A stretch of DNA of 64,000 nt from Nocardioides flavescens. GTDB taxonomy: Bacteria > Actinomycetota > Actinomycetes > Propionibacteriales > Nocardioidaceae. This document shows positions 48,777 to 57,660 of this stretch, one piece after another (position 1 is the stretch's first letter; each line of letters opens with the position of its first letter). Position numbers and translations under genes: made by a program. The stretch covers positions 392,688 through 456,687 of the forward strand of contig NZ_WUEK01000001.1 in the NCBI RefSeq assembly GCF_009823805.1, given 5' to 3'. Under the pieces are notes generated by a model that saw only the letters and a list, made by a program, of their open reading frames with translations, ran no database searches and was not told where the DNA came from.

Positions 48777-49958
48777 TCAGAGCCAGCCGGCCTGGGCGCC
48801 GCCGATGCGGTCGGCCTCGATCTGCTCCTGGTAGCCGCTGGCGAGGTAGGCCGCCATCGGGTCACCCGGCAGGCCCCGCTCCTCGCGCCAGGCGGCGAGG
48901 TGGGGGCGGACGTCGGTGTAGAAGGCGTCCATGAAGACCGCGTTGGCGCCGAGGACGTCACCGTCCTCCTGGGCCGCCGTCAGCGCGTCGCGGTCGACGA
49001 GCAGCGCGCGCGCCGTCATCTCCTGGACGTTGAGCACCGAGCGGATCTGGCCGGGGATCTTCTTCTCGACGTTGTGGCACTGGTCGAGCATGTAGGCCAC
49101 GTCGCTGTCGGGGCCGAAGCCGCCGCCGCGGACGCACTCGAAGAGGATCCGGAACAGCTGGAACGGGTCGGCCGCGCCCACGATCAGGTCGTCGTCGGCG
49201 TAGAAGCGGCTGTTGAAGTCGAACGAGCCCAGGCGGCCCAGGCGCAGCAGCTGCGCCACGATGAACTCGATGTTGGTGCCGGGCGCGTGGTGGCCGGTGT
49301 CGAGGCACACCATCGCGCGCTCGCCGAGCGCGCTGACCTGGGCGTACGACGTGCCCCAGTCCGGGACGTCGGTGTGGTAGAACGCCGGCTCGAAGAACTT
49401 GTACTCGAGCACCAGGCGCTGGGTGTCGCCCAGCGTCAGCAGCCGCTCGTAGATCGTCTGCAGGCTCTCGGCGAGCCGGTCCTGCCGGCCGCGCATGTCG
49501 CCCTGGCCGGGGTAGTTGGTCCCCTCGGCGAGCCAGATCTTGAGGTCGCGCGAGCCGGTCGCGGCCATCACGTCGAGGCACTCGAAGTGGTGGTCGATCG
49601 CCTTCTGGCGGATCTTGGCGTCGGTGTGGGTGAGGGCCCCGAACTTGTAGTCGTCGTCCTGGAAGGTGTTGGAGTTGATCGTGCCGATGCCGGTGCCGAG
49701 GTCCTCGGCGTAGCGGCGCAGGGCGGCGAAGTCGTCGACCAGGTCCCACGGGATGTGCAGGGCCACCGTCGGCGCGAGGCCGGTGAAGCGGTGGACGGTC
49801 GCCGCGTCGGCGATCTTCTCCTCCACCGTCCGGGGGGTGCCGGGGGTGCCGAACACCTTGAACCGGGTGCCGGAGTTGCCGTAGGCCCACGAGGGGACCT
49901 CGATCGCCTGCCCCTCCAGCTGGGCTGCGATCTGCTCGAACGTCGTCATCTCACTCAC
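48777..49958 (-). CDS. rhaI: L-rhamnose isomerase
   Basis: A 393-residue isomerase of the RhaI/Pseudomonas-type xylose-isomerase fold, converting L-rhamnose to L-rhamnulose. Visible are SWAYGNSGTRFKVF, ALHIPWDLVDD, IGTINSNTFQDDDYKFG, LVLEYKFFEPAFYHTDV, CLDTGHHAPGTNIEFIVAQL and FDFNSRFYADDDL, carrying the metal and substrate His/Asp/Glu positions. Start: GTG 49958, directly after the mutarotase stop, or ATG 49949. The gap to the next gene downstream is 62 bp. Confidence 0.94.
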   Translation of the reverse strand: MSEMTTFEQIAAQLEGQAIEVPSWAYGNSGTRFKVFGTPGTPRTVEEKIADAATVHRFTGLAPTVALHIPWDLVDDFAALRRYAEDLGTGIGTINSNTFQDDDYKFGALTHTDAKIRQKAIDHHFECLDVMAATGSRDLKIWLAEGTNYPGQGDMRGRQDRLAESLQTIYERLLTLGDTQRLVLEYKFFEPAFYHTDVPDWGTSYAQVSALGERAMVCLDTGHHAPGTNIEFIVAQLLRLGRLGSFDFNSRFYADDDLIVGAADPFQLFRILFECVRGGGFGPDSDVAYMLDQCHNVEKKIPGQIRSVLNVQEMTARALLVDRDALTAAQEDGDVLGANAVFMDAFYTDVRPHLAAWREERGLPGDPMAAYLASGYQEQIEADRIGGAQAGWL

Positions 49959-50318
49959 TCACGCGTCGGTAGTGGACCCGAGGTGGTGCTCCAGCTGGTC
50001 CTCCAGGTGGAACACCTCCTCGAGCACGAGGAACCCCTCGTCGGGCGCACGGCCCTCGAGCTCCTCGAAGAACTGCGCCATCTCGGCCTGCCAGCGGCCG
50101 TTGACCTCGGTGCGGGCCATGCCCGCCAGGGCCTCCTCGAGCGATGGCGTCTCGAAGTAGCCGATGAGCAGCCCGTCGGGCCGCACGAAGAGCGAGTAGT
50201 TGTGCCACCCGGTCTCCGCGAGGGCCGCGAGCATGTCGGGCCAGACGGCGGCGTGCCGCTGCCGGTACTCCGTGAGCCGATCGGGCTTCACCTGGAGCTG
50301 GAAGCAGACACGCCGCAC
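49959..50318 (-). CDS. rhaM: L-rhamnose mutarotase
   Basis: A 119-residue protein from GTG 50318 interconverting alpha and beta L-rhamnose. Family features: RVCFQLQVKPDRLTEYRQRH, VWPDMLAALAETGWHNYSLF, LIGYFETPSLEEALAGMART, EVNGRWQAEMAQFFE. The His and Tyr/Trp positions of the active site are retained. It sits between the receptor gene rhaS and rhaI in the operon. Confidence 0.93.
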   Translation of the reverse strand: MRRVCFQLQVKPDRLTEYRQRHAAVWPDMLAALAETGWHNYSLFVRPDGLLIGYFETPSLEEALAGMARTEVNGRWQAEMAQFFEELEGRAPDEGFLVLEEVFHLEDQLEHHLGSTTDA

Positions 50319-50371
50319 GTCGGGTCCTCTCTCGTCTCTGGGTCTGTGCTCTGCGTCGGTCCGACTTCGAC

Positions 50372-51409
50372 TCAGAAGTCGAAGTCGCCGATGTTGTCGG
50401 CGTTGAACTTGAACGGCTCGCCCAGCAGCACGACGCCGTCCTCGGCGGTGAACTCACCCAGGTCGCCGGCCTCGAACGAGCCGGAGCCGTCCGTGACGTC
50501 GCCGTCGACGAGGGCCTTGGCGGCGTACGCCGCGAGGGTGCCGAGGTCGGCGGGGTTCCACAGGGCGAACTCGGTGACGGTGCCGTCCTCGACGTACTCG
50601 CGCATCTGGTTCGGGGTGCCGAGACCGGTGAGCGCGACCTTGCCCTTGGCGTCGGAGGTCGAGAGGTAGCGGGCGGCGGCCGCGATGCCGACGGTGGTCG
50701 GGCTGATGATGCCCTTCAGGTCCGGGTTGGCCTGCAGGAGCGCCGCGGTCTGGTCGAACGACTTCTGGTCGTCGTCGTCGCCGTAGACGGTGTCGACGAG
50801 CGTGATGTTCGGGTGGTTCGCCGCCAGGTCCTCCTTCATGAGGTCGATCCAGGCGTTCTGGTTGGTCGCGTTGGCCGCGGCCGAGAGGATGGCGATGTCA
50901 CCCTCGTCGCCGATCTGCTCGGCGATCATGTCGACCTGCACCTTGGCGATGCCCTCGGCGGTGGCCTGGTTGATGAACAGGTCGCGGCAGTCGGCGTTGG
51001 TGTCGGAGTCGAAGGTGACGACCTTGACGTCGGCGTCGCGCGCCTCGTTCAGCGCGTCGCAGATCGCCTCGGGGTCGTTGGCCGACACGACGAGGGCGCT
51101 CGCGCCCTGCTGCGCCGCGGTGTTGATGAACGGCACCTGCGCGTCGGGGCTGGCCTGGTCGGGACCGACCTCCTGGTAGGTGCCGCCGAAGGCCTCGACG
51201 GCCGCCTTGCCGGCGTTGTCGCTCGTGTCGAAGTACGGGTTGCCCAGGTTCTTCGGCAGGAAGACGTAGGTGCCGGACGCGCTGTCGCCGCCACCGCTGC
51301 TGTTGTCGGAGCCGCTGCCGCCGTCGTCGCCGCCGCAGGCGGACAGGGACAGACCGGCCGAGAGGACGAGTGCGGCGAGCGCCGCCACCCGTCGGTTGTG
51401 CAACTTCAT
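50372..51409 (-). CDS. rhaS: Rhamnose ABC transporter substrate-binding protein
   Basis: A 345-residue lipoprotein receptor. Signal peptide with lipobox LSLSACGGD and a Ser/Gly-rich linker; then a type-1 periplasmic-binding fold: YVFLPKNLGNPYFDTSDNAG, GASALVVSANDPEAICDALN, VVTFDSDTNADCRDLF. Its similarity to the RhaS group of rhizobia and its place in the operon indicate L-rhamnose as ligand. ATG 51409 overlaps the upstream permease stop (ATGA). The gap of 53 bp to rhaM is short. Confidence 0.92.
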   Translation of the reverse strand: MKLHNRRVAALAALVLSAGLSLSACGGDDGGSGSDNSSGGGDSASGTYVFLPKNLGNPYFDTSDNAGKAAVEAFGGTYQEVGPDQASPDAQVPFINTAAQQGASALVVSANDPEAICDALNEARDADVKVVTFDSDTNADCRDLFINQATAEGIAKVQVDMIAEQIGDEGDIAILSAAANATNQNAWIDLMKEDLAANHPNITLVDTVYGDDDDQKSFDQTAALLQANPDLKGIISPTTVGIAAAARYLSTSDAKGKVALTGLGTPNQMREYVEDGTVTEFALWNPADLGTLAAYAAKALVDGDVTDGSGSFEAGDLGEFTAEDGVVLLGEPFKFNADNIGDFDF

Positions 51410-52509
51410 CGTTGGAGCCTTTCCTCGTGGTCGACCGGTGCTTCGCCCGTGTCGTTTCTGGGTGGAGCGGGTGTTGCGGACCTCGTCCGACCGGCCAGAC
51501 TGCGCAGCCGGACGAGGAGACTGGGTGCGATCACCGAGAGGATGAGCAGGCTCCCGATGACGATGTTGATGACGTTGACCGTCTGGTTCTCCAGGCGCAT
51601 CGCGCTGGAGATCACGCCGATGAGCAGCACGCCGGCGACGACGCCGTGCAAGGCGCCCCGGCCGCCGAAGATCGAGACGCCGCCGAGCAGCACCGCGGCG
51701 ATGACCTGGAGCTCGAGGCCCGTGGCGTTGTCACCGCGGGCACTGCCGTAGCGCAGCGTGTAGTAGACGCCGGCCAGCGCCGAGACCGCGCCGGTCATGA
51801 CGAACAGCCAGAACTTCGTGCGCTCGACGTCCACGCCGGAGAAGTGCGCGGCCTCGTCGTTGAGCCCGATCTCGTAGATCCCGCGGCCGAACGGCGTGAA
51901 GTGGAGCAGCCAGGCGAACGCGATGAGCAGCAGGACGAACGGGATCAGCACGACCGGGTAGCTCGAGCCGTCGACGATGCGCTGCTTGGCCAGGTCGGTC
52001 CAGCGCTCGGGGAAGTCGGTGACCGCCTCCGTGCCGAGCAGGCCGACCGCGATGCCGCGGTAGAGCGCGAGCGTGCCGATGGTGACCGCGAGCGACGGCA
52101 GACCGACGTAGCCGACGAGGAAGCCGTTGAGGGCCCCACAGACGACGCCGACCAGCACCGCGACGAGCGCGGCGACCGGGATCGAGAGACCCGCGTCCTG
52201 GTGGAGCAGGCCGACGAGCACGCTGCTCAGCCCGACCACGCTCGCCACCGACAGGTCGATCTCGCCGGTGACGATGACCAGCGTCATCGGCAGGGCGATG
52301 AGCAGGATCGGCGCGGTGTCGAGGAAGAGGTAGTAGAGCGTCAGCGGACCGTCGAAGGCCTGGACGTTGGCGGTGCTCCAGGTGAAGACGAGCACCAGGG
52401 CGACGATGACCGCGACCTCGGGGGTCAGCAGGGCCCGGCGCCACAGGGGCTGGGCGTGCGCCGCGTAGGAGCGCGGCGTCTCCGTGGGAGGGGTGGCGAG
52501 CTGGGTCAT
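51406..52509 (-). CDS. rhaQ: Rhamnose ABC transporter permease
   Basis: A 367-residue inner-membrane permease with about ten hydrophobic segments. The BPD_transp_2 motif GEIDLSVASVVGLSSVLVG and IGTLALYRGIAVGLLG, plus GVSIFGGRGALHGVVAG, fit the RbsC/RhaQ family. ATGA overlap with the first permease. Pairs with the other permease for L-rhamnose uptake. Which permease is called P or Q is uncertain. Confidence 0.9.
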   Translation of the reverse strand: MTQLATPPTETPRSYAAHAQPLWRRALLTPEVAVIVALVLVFTWSTANVQAFDGPLTLYYLFLDTAPILLIALPMTLVIVTGEIDLSVASVVGLSSVLVGLLHQDAGLSIPVAALVAVLVGVVCGALNGFLVGYVGLPSLAVTIGTLALYRGIAVGLLGTEAVTDFPERWTDLAKQRIVDGSSYPVVLIPFVLLLIAFAWLLHFTPFGRGIYEIGLNDEAAHFSGVDVERTKFWLFVMTGAVSALAGVYYTLRYGSARGDNATGLELQVIAAVLLGGVSIFGGRGALHGVVAGVLLIGVISSAMRLENQTVNVINIVIGSLLILSVIAPSLLVRLRSLAGRTRSATPAPPRNDTGEAPVDHEERLQR

Positions 52510-53537
52510 CGGTCGTTGGCCTCCACGAGCTTGCGCTCCTGCCGCAGGGTGAGCAGCCGGTCGAGGGCGACGGCCGCGAGGATCAGGGCGCCGACGACGG
52601 CCTGCTGCCAGAAGTCGGAGATGCCGAGGATCGGCAGGGCGCGGTTGATGGTCACGAGCAGGAAGGCGCCGATCGCGGCGCCCCACACCGTGCCGCTGCC
52701 GCCGAAGATCGCGACGCCGCCGATGACGGCCGCGCCGACCGCCTGGAGCTCGATGCCGTAGCCGGCGCCCGAGGAGACGGTGCCGTAGCGCGCGGCGTAC
52801 ACGACACCGGCCAGGCCGGCGAGCGCCCCCGAGACCACGAAGGCCAGGAGCACGCGGCGGCTGACCCGCAGTCCGTAGAGCGTGGCCGCGTCGGGGTCGG
52901 AGCCGATGGCGTAGAGCTCGCGGCCGGCCCGGGCGGTCCAGAGGAAGTAGCCCACGACCGCCAGCACGACCAGCGCGATGATCGTCAGGACCGGGACGCC
53001 CAGCAGCTGCTGGGTGCCGAGCCGCGAGAAGCCGCGCGGCAGGTCGGAGGCGTTGATCCGGTCGGAGCCGGCCCAGGTGAGGAACGCGCCGCGGTAGATG
53101 TAGAGCGTGCCGAGCGTGATGACCAGGGCGGGCACCTTGCCCCACGCGACCAGCACGCCGTTGACCAGGCCGAGTACGGCACCGAAGGCCATGCCGGCGA
53201 GGAACACCACCGGGATCGGCAGCCCCGGGTGGTCGACGAACAACCGCCCGGTGAGGTACGCCGACAGCCCGAGGGTCGAGCCGACCGACAGGTCGACGTT
53301 GCGGGTGATGATCACGACCGTCTGACCGGTCGCCAGGATCAGCAGCAGGCACGGGGTCAGCAGCAGGTCGCGGAAGCCGGTCGAGCTGAAGAGGAACCCG
53401 TCGTTCTTGACCGTCGTGACGAGGATCAGCGCGACGAGGACCGTGAACACCGCGATCTCGCGGGAGCGGAGCAGCCCCCCGAGCACCCGCCGGGTCGGCG
53501 AGGTCGCGCTGGGCTGGACGAGCAGGTCGGTGCTCAT
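52506..53537 (-). CDS. rhaP: Rhamnose ABC transporter permease
   Basis: A 343-residue inner-membrane permease with about nine to ten hydrophobic segments. RNVDLSVGSTLGLSAYLTG and VITLGTLYIYRGAFLTWAG, then GGVAIFGGSGTVWGAAIG, are the conserved loops of the RbsC-like family. ATGA overlap with the ATPase gene upstream and the second permease downstream. The two permeases form the membrane channel of the importer. Confidence 0.9.
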   Translation of the reverse strand: MSTDLLVQPSATSPTRRVLGGLLRSREIAVFTVLVALILVTTVKNDGFLFSSTGFRDLLLTPCLLLILATGQTVVIITRNVDLSVGSTLGLSAYLTGRLFVDHPGLPIPVVFLAGMAFGAVLGLVNGVLVAWGKVPALVITLGTLYIYRGAFLTWAGSDRINASDLPRGFSRLGTQQLLGVPVLTIIALVVLAVVGYFLWTARAGRELYAIGSDPDAATLYGLRVSRRVLLAFVVSGALAGLAGVVYAARYGTVSSGAGYGIELQAVGAAVIGGVAIFGGSGTVWGAAIGAFLLVTINRALPILGISDFWQQAVVGALILAAVALDRLLTLRQERKLVEANDR

Positions 53538-55072
53538 GCGTGGACCTCCTGGTCGTTGCGGCGGGTGGCGGCGAGCATGACCTTCTCGGGGGTGGCGTCG
53601 GCGCGGTCGAGCTCGGCGCTGATCCGGCCCTCGCAGACGACGAGGACGCGGTCGGCCATGCCGAGCACCTCCGGCAGCTCGGAGGAGATCATCACGATGG
53701 CCATGCCCTGGCCGGCCAGGTCGGAGAGCAGGCGGTGCACCTCGGACTTGGTGCCGACGTCGATGCCGCGGGTGGGCTCGTCGATGATCAGCAGCTTGGG
53801 CTCGGTGGCGAGCCACTTGGCGATGACGACCTTCTGCTGGTTGCCCCCGGACATCGTCGCGGCGGGCATGTCGAGGGCGTTGGTCTTCACCTGCAGCTTG
53901 GCGGCCCACGGGCTGCTGGCGCGGTCCTCGGCGCTCCCGGTCAGCACGCCGGCGGTGCTCAGGCCGCGGCGGATGACGGAGGCGATGTTGCGCGCCACCG
54001 ACCCCTCGACGACCAGGCCCTGCTTGCGGCGGTCCTCGGGGACCAGCGCCATGCCGGCGCGTACGGCGCCCCGCGGGTCGCCGCGGCGGACCTCGCGACC
54101 GTCGAGGCGCACGGTGCCGCTGTCGTAGGAGTCGACGCCGAAGACGGCGCGCGCGATCTCGCTGCGGCCGGCACCGACGAGCCCGGCGAGGCCGACGATC
54201 TCGCCGGCCCGCACCTCGAAGGAGACGTCGTGGAAGACGCCGGCCGAGGTGAGCCCCTCGACCGAGAGCACCACGTCGCCGACCGGCGCGGGGGTCTTCG
54301 GGAACAGCTCGCCGACCTCGCGACCGACCATCTGGGCGACCAGCGCGTCGACGGTGGTGTCGGCGAGGGCCTGCGTGGCGACGTACGCACCGTCGCGCAT
54401 GACGGTGACGGTGTCGCAGAGCGCGAACACCTCGTCGAAGCGGTGGGAGATGAAGACCAGGCCGCGCCCCTCGTCACGCAGGCTGCGGGCGACCTGGAAC
54501 AGCCGCTCGACCTCGACCCCGCTGAGCGCCGCGGTCGGCTCGTCCATGATGAGCAGCGCCGCGTCGAGCGAGATGGCCTTGGCGATCTCGATGATCTGCT
54601 GGTCGGCGATCGACAGGCCGCGGGCGAGCCGGCGGGGGTCGAGGTCGACGCCGAGACGGCGGAACAGCGAGGTCGCCTCGGCGTGCATCGCACCGCGGTC
54701 GATCCGGCGTCCGCTCAGCAGCGGCTGGCGGCCCATGAAGATGTTCTCGGTGACCGACAGGTCGGGGAACAGCGTCGGCTCCTGGTAGATCACCGCGATG
54801 CCGGCGGCCTTCGACTCCGCGGTCGAGGCGAAGTCGACGCTCTCGCCGCGGAAGCGCAGGTCGCCGCCGTCGCGGCGGTGCACGCCGGCGACGATCTTGA
54901 CCAGCGTCGACTTGCCCGCGCCGTTCTCGCCGATGAGGGCGTGGATGGAGCCGGGACGCACGCTGAGGGTGCCGTCGCGCAGCGCACGCACGGCCCCGAA
55001 GGACTTCTGCACACCCTCGAGCTCGAGGATCGGCGCCTCGCCCTGCGACGCCGATTGAAAGGTTTCATTCAT
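53534..55072 (-). CDS. rhaT: Rhamnose ABC transporter ATP-binding protein
   Basis: A 512-residue duplicated sugar ATPase. First domain: Walker A LIGENGAGKSTLVKI and Q-loop VIYQEPTLFPDLSV, signature LSIADQQIIEIAKA, Walker B LLIMDEPTAALSG. Second domain: GLVGAGRSEIARAV, signature LSGGNQQKVV-like MSGGNQQKVVIAKWL and LLIIDEPTRGIDVGTK. It is the first gene of the operon; its ATG lies eight bases after a TAGCGT -10, so the operon mRNA is nearly leaderless. It powers L-rhamnose import. Confidence 0.93.
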   Translation of the reverse strand: MNETFQSASQGEAPILELEGVQKSFGAVRALRDGTLSVRPGSIHALIGENGAGKSTLVKIVAGVHRRDGGDLRFRGESVDFASTAESKAAGIAVIYQEPTLFPDLSVTENIFMGRQPLLSGRRIDRGAMHAEATSLFRRLGVDLDPRRLARGLSIADQQIIEIAKAISLDAALLIMDEPTAALSGVEVERLFQVARSLRDEGRGLVFISHRFDEVFALCDTVTVMRDGAYVATQALADTTVDALVAQMVGREVGELFPKTPAPVGDVVLSVEGLTSAGVFHDVSFEVRAGEIVGLAGLVGAGRSEIARAVFGVDSYDSGTVRLDGREVRRGDPRGAVRAGMALVPEDRRKQGLVVEGSVARNIASVIRRGLSTAGVLTGSAEDRASSPWAAKLQVKTNALDMPAATMSGGNQQKVVIAKWLATEPKLLIIDEPTRGIDVGTKSEVHRLLSDLAGQGMAIVMISSELPEVLGMADRVLVVCEGRISAELDRADATPEKVMLAATRRNDQEVHA

Positions 55073-55080
55073 CGCCGCAG

Positions 55081-55110
55081 ACGCTAGGTGACTGCGATCA
55101 CAGTCGTCAA
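55081..55110 (-). promoter_or_regulatory. rha operon promoter with operator-like palindrome between -35 and -10
   Basis: On the minus strand, TTGACG (55110-55105) and TAGCGT (55086-55081) form a -35/-10 pair with an 18-bp spacer, eight bases before the rhaT ATG. The spacer holds GTGA-N6-TCAC (55088-55101) within an almost perfect GACTG-N6-CAGTC palindrome (55090-55105). A protein bound there would block polymerase. It may be the LacI-family operator or a CRP-type site. Confidence 0.7.
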
Positions 55111-55123
55111 GATCACGAGCGAA

Positions 55124-55155
55124 GAAAGTTGCGTAGAGTGCGCACGCAACGTTTC
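55124..55155. promoter_or_regulatory. Second operator-like inverted repeat upstream of the LacI gene
   Basis: GAAAGTTGCGT (55124-55134) and ACGCAACGTTTC (55144-55155) form an inverted repeat with one extra base in the right arm. A -10-like TAGAGT (55134-55139) lies inside, ahead of the LacI-family gene (ATG 55188), so binding would repress the regulator's own promoter. Confidence 0.65.
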
Positions 55156-55187
55156 ACCCAGCCCCCGGCCACGGCGAGGAGTCCCCG

Positions 55188-56195
55188 ATGCGCAGTGCCT
55201 CCGTCAAGGACGTCGCCGCGCGCGCCGGCGTGTCCCTCGGCACCGTGTCCAACGTGCTCAACCGGCCCGACCGGGTCAGCAGCTCCACGCGGGAGCGCGT
55301 CGAGGCCGCCATGGGCGAGCTCGGCTTCGTGCGCAACGAGTCCGCCCGTCAGCTGCGCACCGGCACGAGCCAGACGCTCGCCTACGTCGTGCTCGACGCC
55401 AGCAACCCGTTCTTCACCGACGTCGCCCGGGGCATGGAGGGCGCGGCGGAGGCCCACGGTCTTTCGCTCGTGCTGTGCAACAGCGGGCAGCGGCCCGACC
55501 GGGAGGCCGCCCACCTCGCGCTCTTCGCCCAGCAGCGGGTGCAGGGCATCCTCGTGACCCCGGTCGACCCCACCTCGCCGCTGCTCGATCGCACCCGCAC
55601 CCTGGGCACCCCGGTCGTGATCGTCGACCGGACGCGTCACGACGCGTCGTTCTGCTCGGTCTCCGTCGACGACGAGCTGGGCGGGCGGCTGGCCGTCGAG
55701 CACCTCGTCGACCGCGGGCACCGGCGCATCGCCTTCATCGGCGGCCCGATGGAGATCGGCCAGATCACCGACCGCCTGCGCGGGGCGCGGGCGGCGTGGG
55801 CCGACGCCGGCCGGCCGGCCGAGGACCTGGTGGTGCTCGTGACCGACTGGCTCGACGTGGCGGGCGGTCGCGAGGCCGGCGCCCGCCTGGCGGGCATGAG
55901 CTCGGCCAAGCGCCCCACGGCGGCGTTCTGCGCCAACGACCTGATCGCGCTCGGGCTGCTGCAGCACGCCATCAGCAGCGGCACCTCGGTGCCCGAGCAG
56001 CTCGCGATCGTGGGCTACGACGACATCGAGTTCGCGGCCGCCGCCGCGGTGCCGCTCTCGTCGGTGCGCCAGCCGCGCCACGAGCTCGGCCGCGCCGCCG
56101 CGGACCTGCTGCTCGACGAGGCCGGCAACCCCGACCACGAGCACCGGCAGGTGCAGTTCACCCCCGAGCTGGTGGCGCGGCGCTCGACCGGCTGA
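55188..56195 (+). CDS. LacI-family regulator of the rhamnose operon
   Basis: A 335-residue LacI-type repressor. HTH: VKDVAARAGVSLGTVSNVLN, then RPDRVSSSTRERVEAAMGEL and the hinge. The sugar-binding domain has YVVLDASNPFFTDVARGME and DDELGGRLAVEHLVDRGHRRIAFIGG. It is divergent from the rha operon across 115 bp with two palindromes, so it very probably represses it and responds to L-rhamnose or a product. Named here only by position. Confidence 0.9.
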   Translation: MRSASVKDVAARAGVSLGTVSNVLNRPDRVSSSTRERVEAAMGELGFVRNESARQLRTGTSQTLAYVVLDASNPFFTDVARGMEGAAEAHGLSLVLCNSGQRPDREAAHLALFAQQRVQGILVTPVDPTSPLLDRTRTLGTPVVIVDRTRHDASFCSVSVDDELGGRLAVEHLVDRGHRRIAFIGGPMEIGQITDRLRGARAAWADAGRPAEDLVVLVTDWLDVAGGREAGARLAGMSSAKRPTAAFCANDLIALGLLQHAISSGTSVPEQLAIVGYDDIEFAAAAAVPLSSVRQPRHELGRAAADLLLDEAGNPDHEHRQVQFTPELVARRSTG

Positions 56196-56211
56196 GACCC
56201 GGCTGTCTCAG
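56192..56211. terminator. Short bidirectional hairpin between convergent genes
   Basis: CTGAGAC (56192-56198) and GTCTCAG (56205-56211) pair around a six-base loop. It overlaps both stop codons of the LacI-family gene and the MerR/TOBE gene. Small, so moderate support. Confidence 0.5.
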
Positions 56212-56582
56212 ACCTCCACGATCACGTTGGTCGCCTTGACGACCGCGGTGGCGGTCGAGCCGACCTCCAGACCGAGCTCGTCGGCGGCGTCGCGGCTCAT
56301 CAGCGAGACGATGCGGAAGTCACCGCAGGCCAGCTCGACCTGGGCCATCACCTCGTCACGCTTGACCGCCACGACGACGCCGGTGAGCCGGTTGCGCGCC
56401 GAGCTGGTGCGGGTCGAGCCCGACAGCGAGGCGAGCAGCGGGGCGAGCTGGTCGACCGGCAGCACCCGCTGGTTGCGGTGGCGCTCGAACCGCACGCGGC
56501 CCTCGGCCTCCCAGCGCCGCAAGGTGTCGACACTGACGCCGACCGCCTGGGCGACCTCGCCGATCCGCAGGTGCTCCGCCAC
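56208..56582 (-). CDS. MerR-type HTH plus TOBE-domain protein (molybdate-related)
   Basis: A 124-residue protein: N-terminal MerR-like HTH (HLRIGEVAQAVGVSVDTLRR, WEAEGRVRF) and C-terminal TOBE (mop) domain (SARNRLTGVVVAVKRDEVMA, ACGDFRIVSLMSRDAADELG). The TOBE domain binds molybdate or tungstate oxyanions. It lies downstream of modC with a 22-bp gap on the same strand. A role as Mo-responsive regulator or Mo-binding protein of the cluster is inferred. Confidence 0.87.
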   Translation of the reverse strand: MAEHLRIGEVAQAVGVSVDTLRRWEAEGRVRFERHRNQRVLPVDQLAPLLASLSGSTRTSSARNRLTGVVVAVKRDEVMAQVELACGDFRIVSLMSRDAADELGLEVGSTATAVVKATNVIVEV

Positions 56583-56604
56583 GCTCGCAACCTACCGGCG
56601 CGAC

Positions 56605-57660
56605 CTACCGGGCGTAGACCGCGACCTCGGTCGCCTTGACCACGAGCACCACCCGCAGTCCCGGCTCCAGCCCGAGCTCGGCGGCGGCCTGCACGGTCAC
56701 GTCGGCGTGCAGCGCGCCCGCGTGCACCCGGATCAGGTCGGCGGTGGGCTCGATCTCGGTGACGACGACGTCGAAGGCGTTGCGCGGGCTGCCGGCCACG
56801 GCCTCGCGGTAGACCGCGACCGCACCGGGGCGGAACGTCGCCACGGCGGCCGCACCCTCGGCGGGCGGCTCCCCCACCACCCGGCCGTGCACGGCGCGAC
56901 CGTCGGCGTCGACGACCGCGCCGTCGCGCCACGTGCCGACGACGAGGTCGAGGCCGGCCAGGCGCGCCGCGAAGGCGCTTCGCGGTCGCGAGAGCACCTC
57001 CTGGGACACCCCCTGCTCGACGACCCGGCCGCGCTCGAGCACGACGACGCGGTCGGCCAGCATCAGCGCGTCGAGCGGGTCGTGGGTGACCACGATCGTC
57101 GTGCGCTCGGCCAGCACCCGGCGCAGGGTGCGGCGCAGCTCCGGCAGCACCGCCACGTCGAGCGCGGCCATCGGCTCGTCGAGCAGCAGCAGGTCCGGCT
57201 CGGCGGCCAGCGCCCGGGCGACGGCGACCCGCTGCGCCTGACCGCCCGACAGCTGCGCCGGGCGGCGCTCGGCGAGCTCGCCGACGCCGACCTCGTCCAG
57301 CCACCGCTGCGCCGTCCGCCGCGCCGACGCGCGCCGTGCGCCGGTGCTGCGCGGACCGAAGGCGACGTTGTCGAGAGCGCTCAGGTGCGGGAACAGCAGC
57401 GCGTCCTGCCCCAGCAGCGCCGTACGCCGGGCGTGAGGGGCCACCCGCGTCCCCCGGGCGCCGGAGCCGACGTCGGTGAGCACCCGCCCGCCGAGCACGA
57501 CCCGTGCTCGCTCGGGCACGAGCGTCCCGGCGACGACGCCGAGCGCGGTGGACTTGCCCGACCCGTTGGGCCCGAGCAGCGCGAGCGTCTCGCCGTCGGC
57601 GACCTCGAGCGCGACCTCGACGTCGCGCTCCGTGGCGTGCAGCGAGAGCTCGAGCGTCAC
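56605..57660 (-). CDS. modC: Molybdate ABC transporter ATP-binding protein
   Basis: A 351-residue ATPase. Walker [16 protein letters not shown]-loop [12 protein letters not shown], signature [16 protein letters not shown] and Walker [14 protein letters not shown]. The C-terminal TOBE region ([44 protein letters not shown]) is the usual regulatory part of ModC. GTG 57660 overlaps the modB stop. The importer brings in molybdate for molybdoenzymes. Confidence 0.92.
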   Translation of the reverse strand: MTLELSLHATERDVEVALEVADGETLALLGPNGSGKSTALGVVAGTLVPERARVVLGGRVLTDVGSGARGTRVAPHARRTALLGQDALLFPHLSALDNVAFGPRSTGARRASARRTAQRWLDEVGVGELAERRPAQLSGGQAQRVAVARALAAEPDLLLLDEPMAALDVAVLPELRRTLRRVLAERTTIVVTHDPLDALMLADRVVVLERGRVVEQGVSQEVLSRPRSAFAARLAGLDLVVGTWRDGAVVDADGRAVHGRVVGEPPAEGAAAVATFRPGAVAVYREAVAGSPRNAFDVVVTEIEPTADLIRVHAGALHADVTVQAAAELGLEPGLRVVLVVKATEVAVYAR

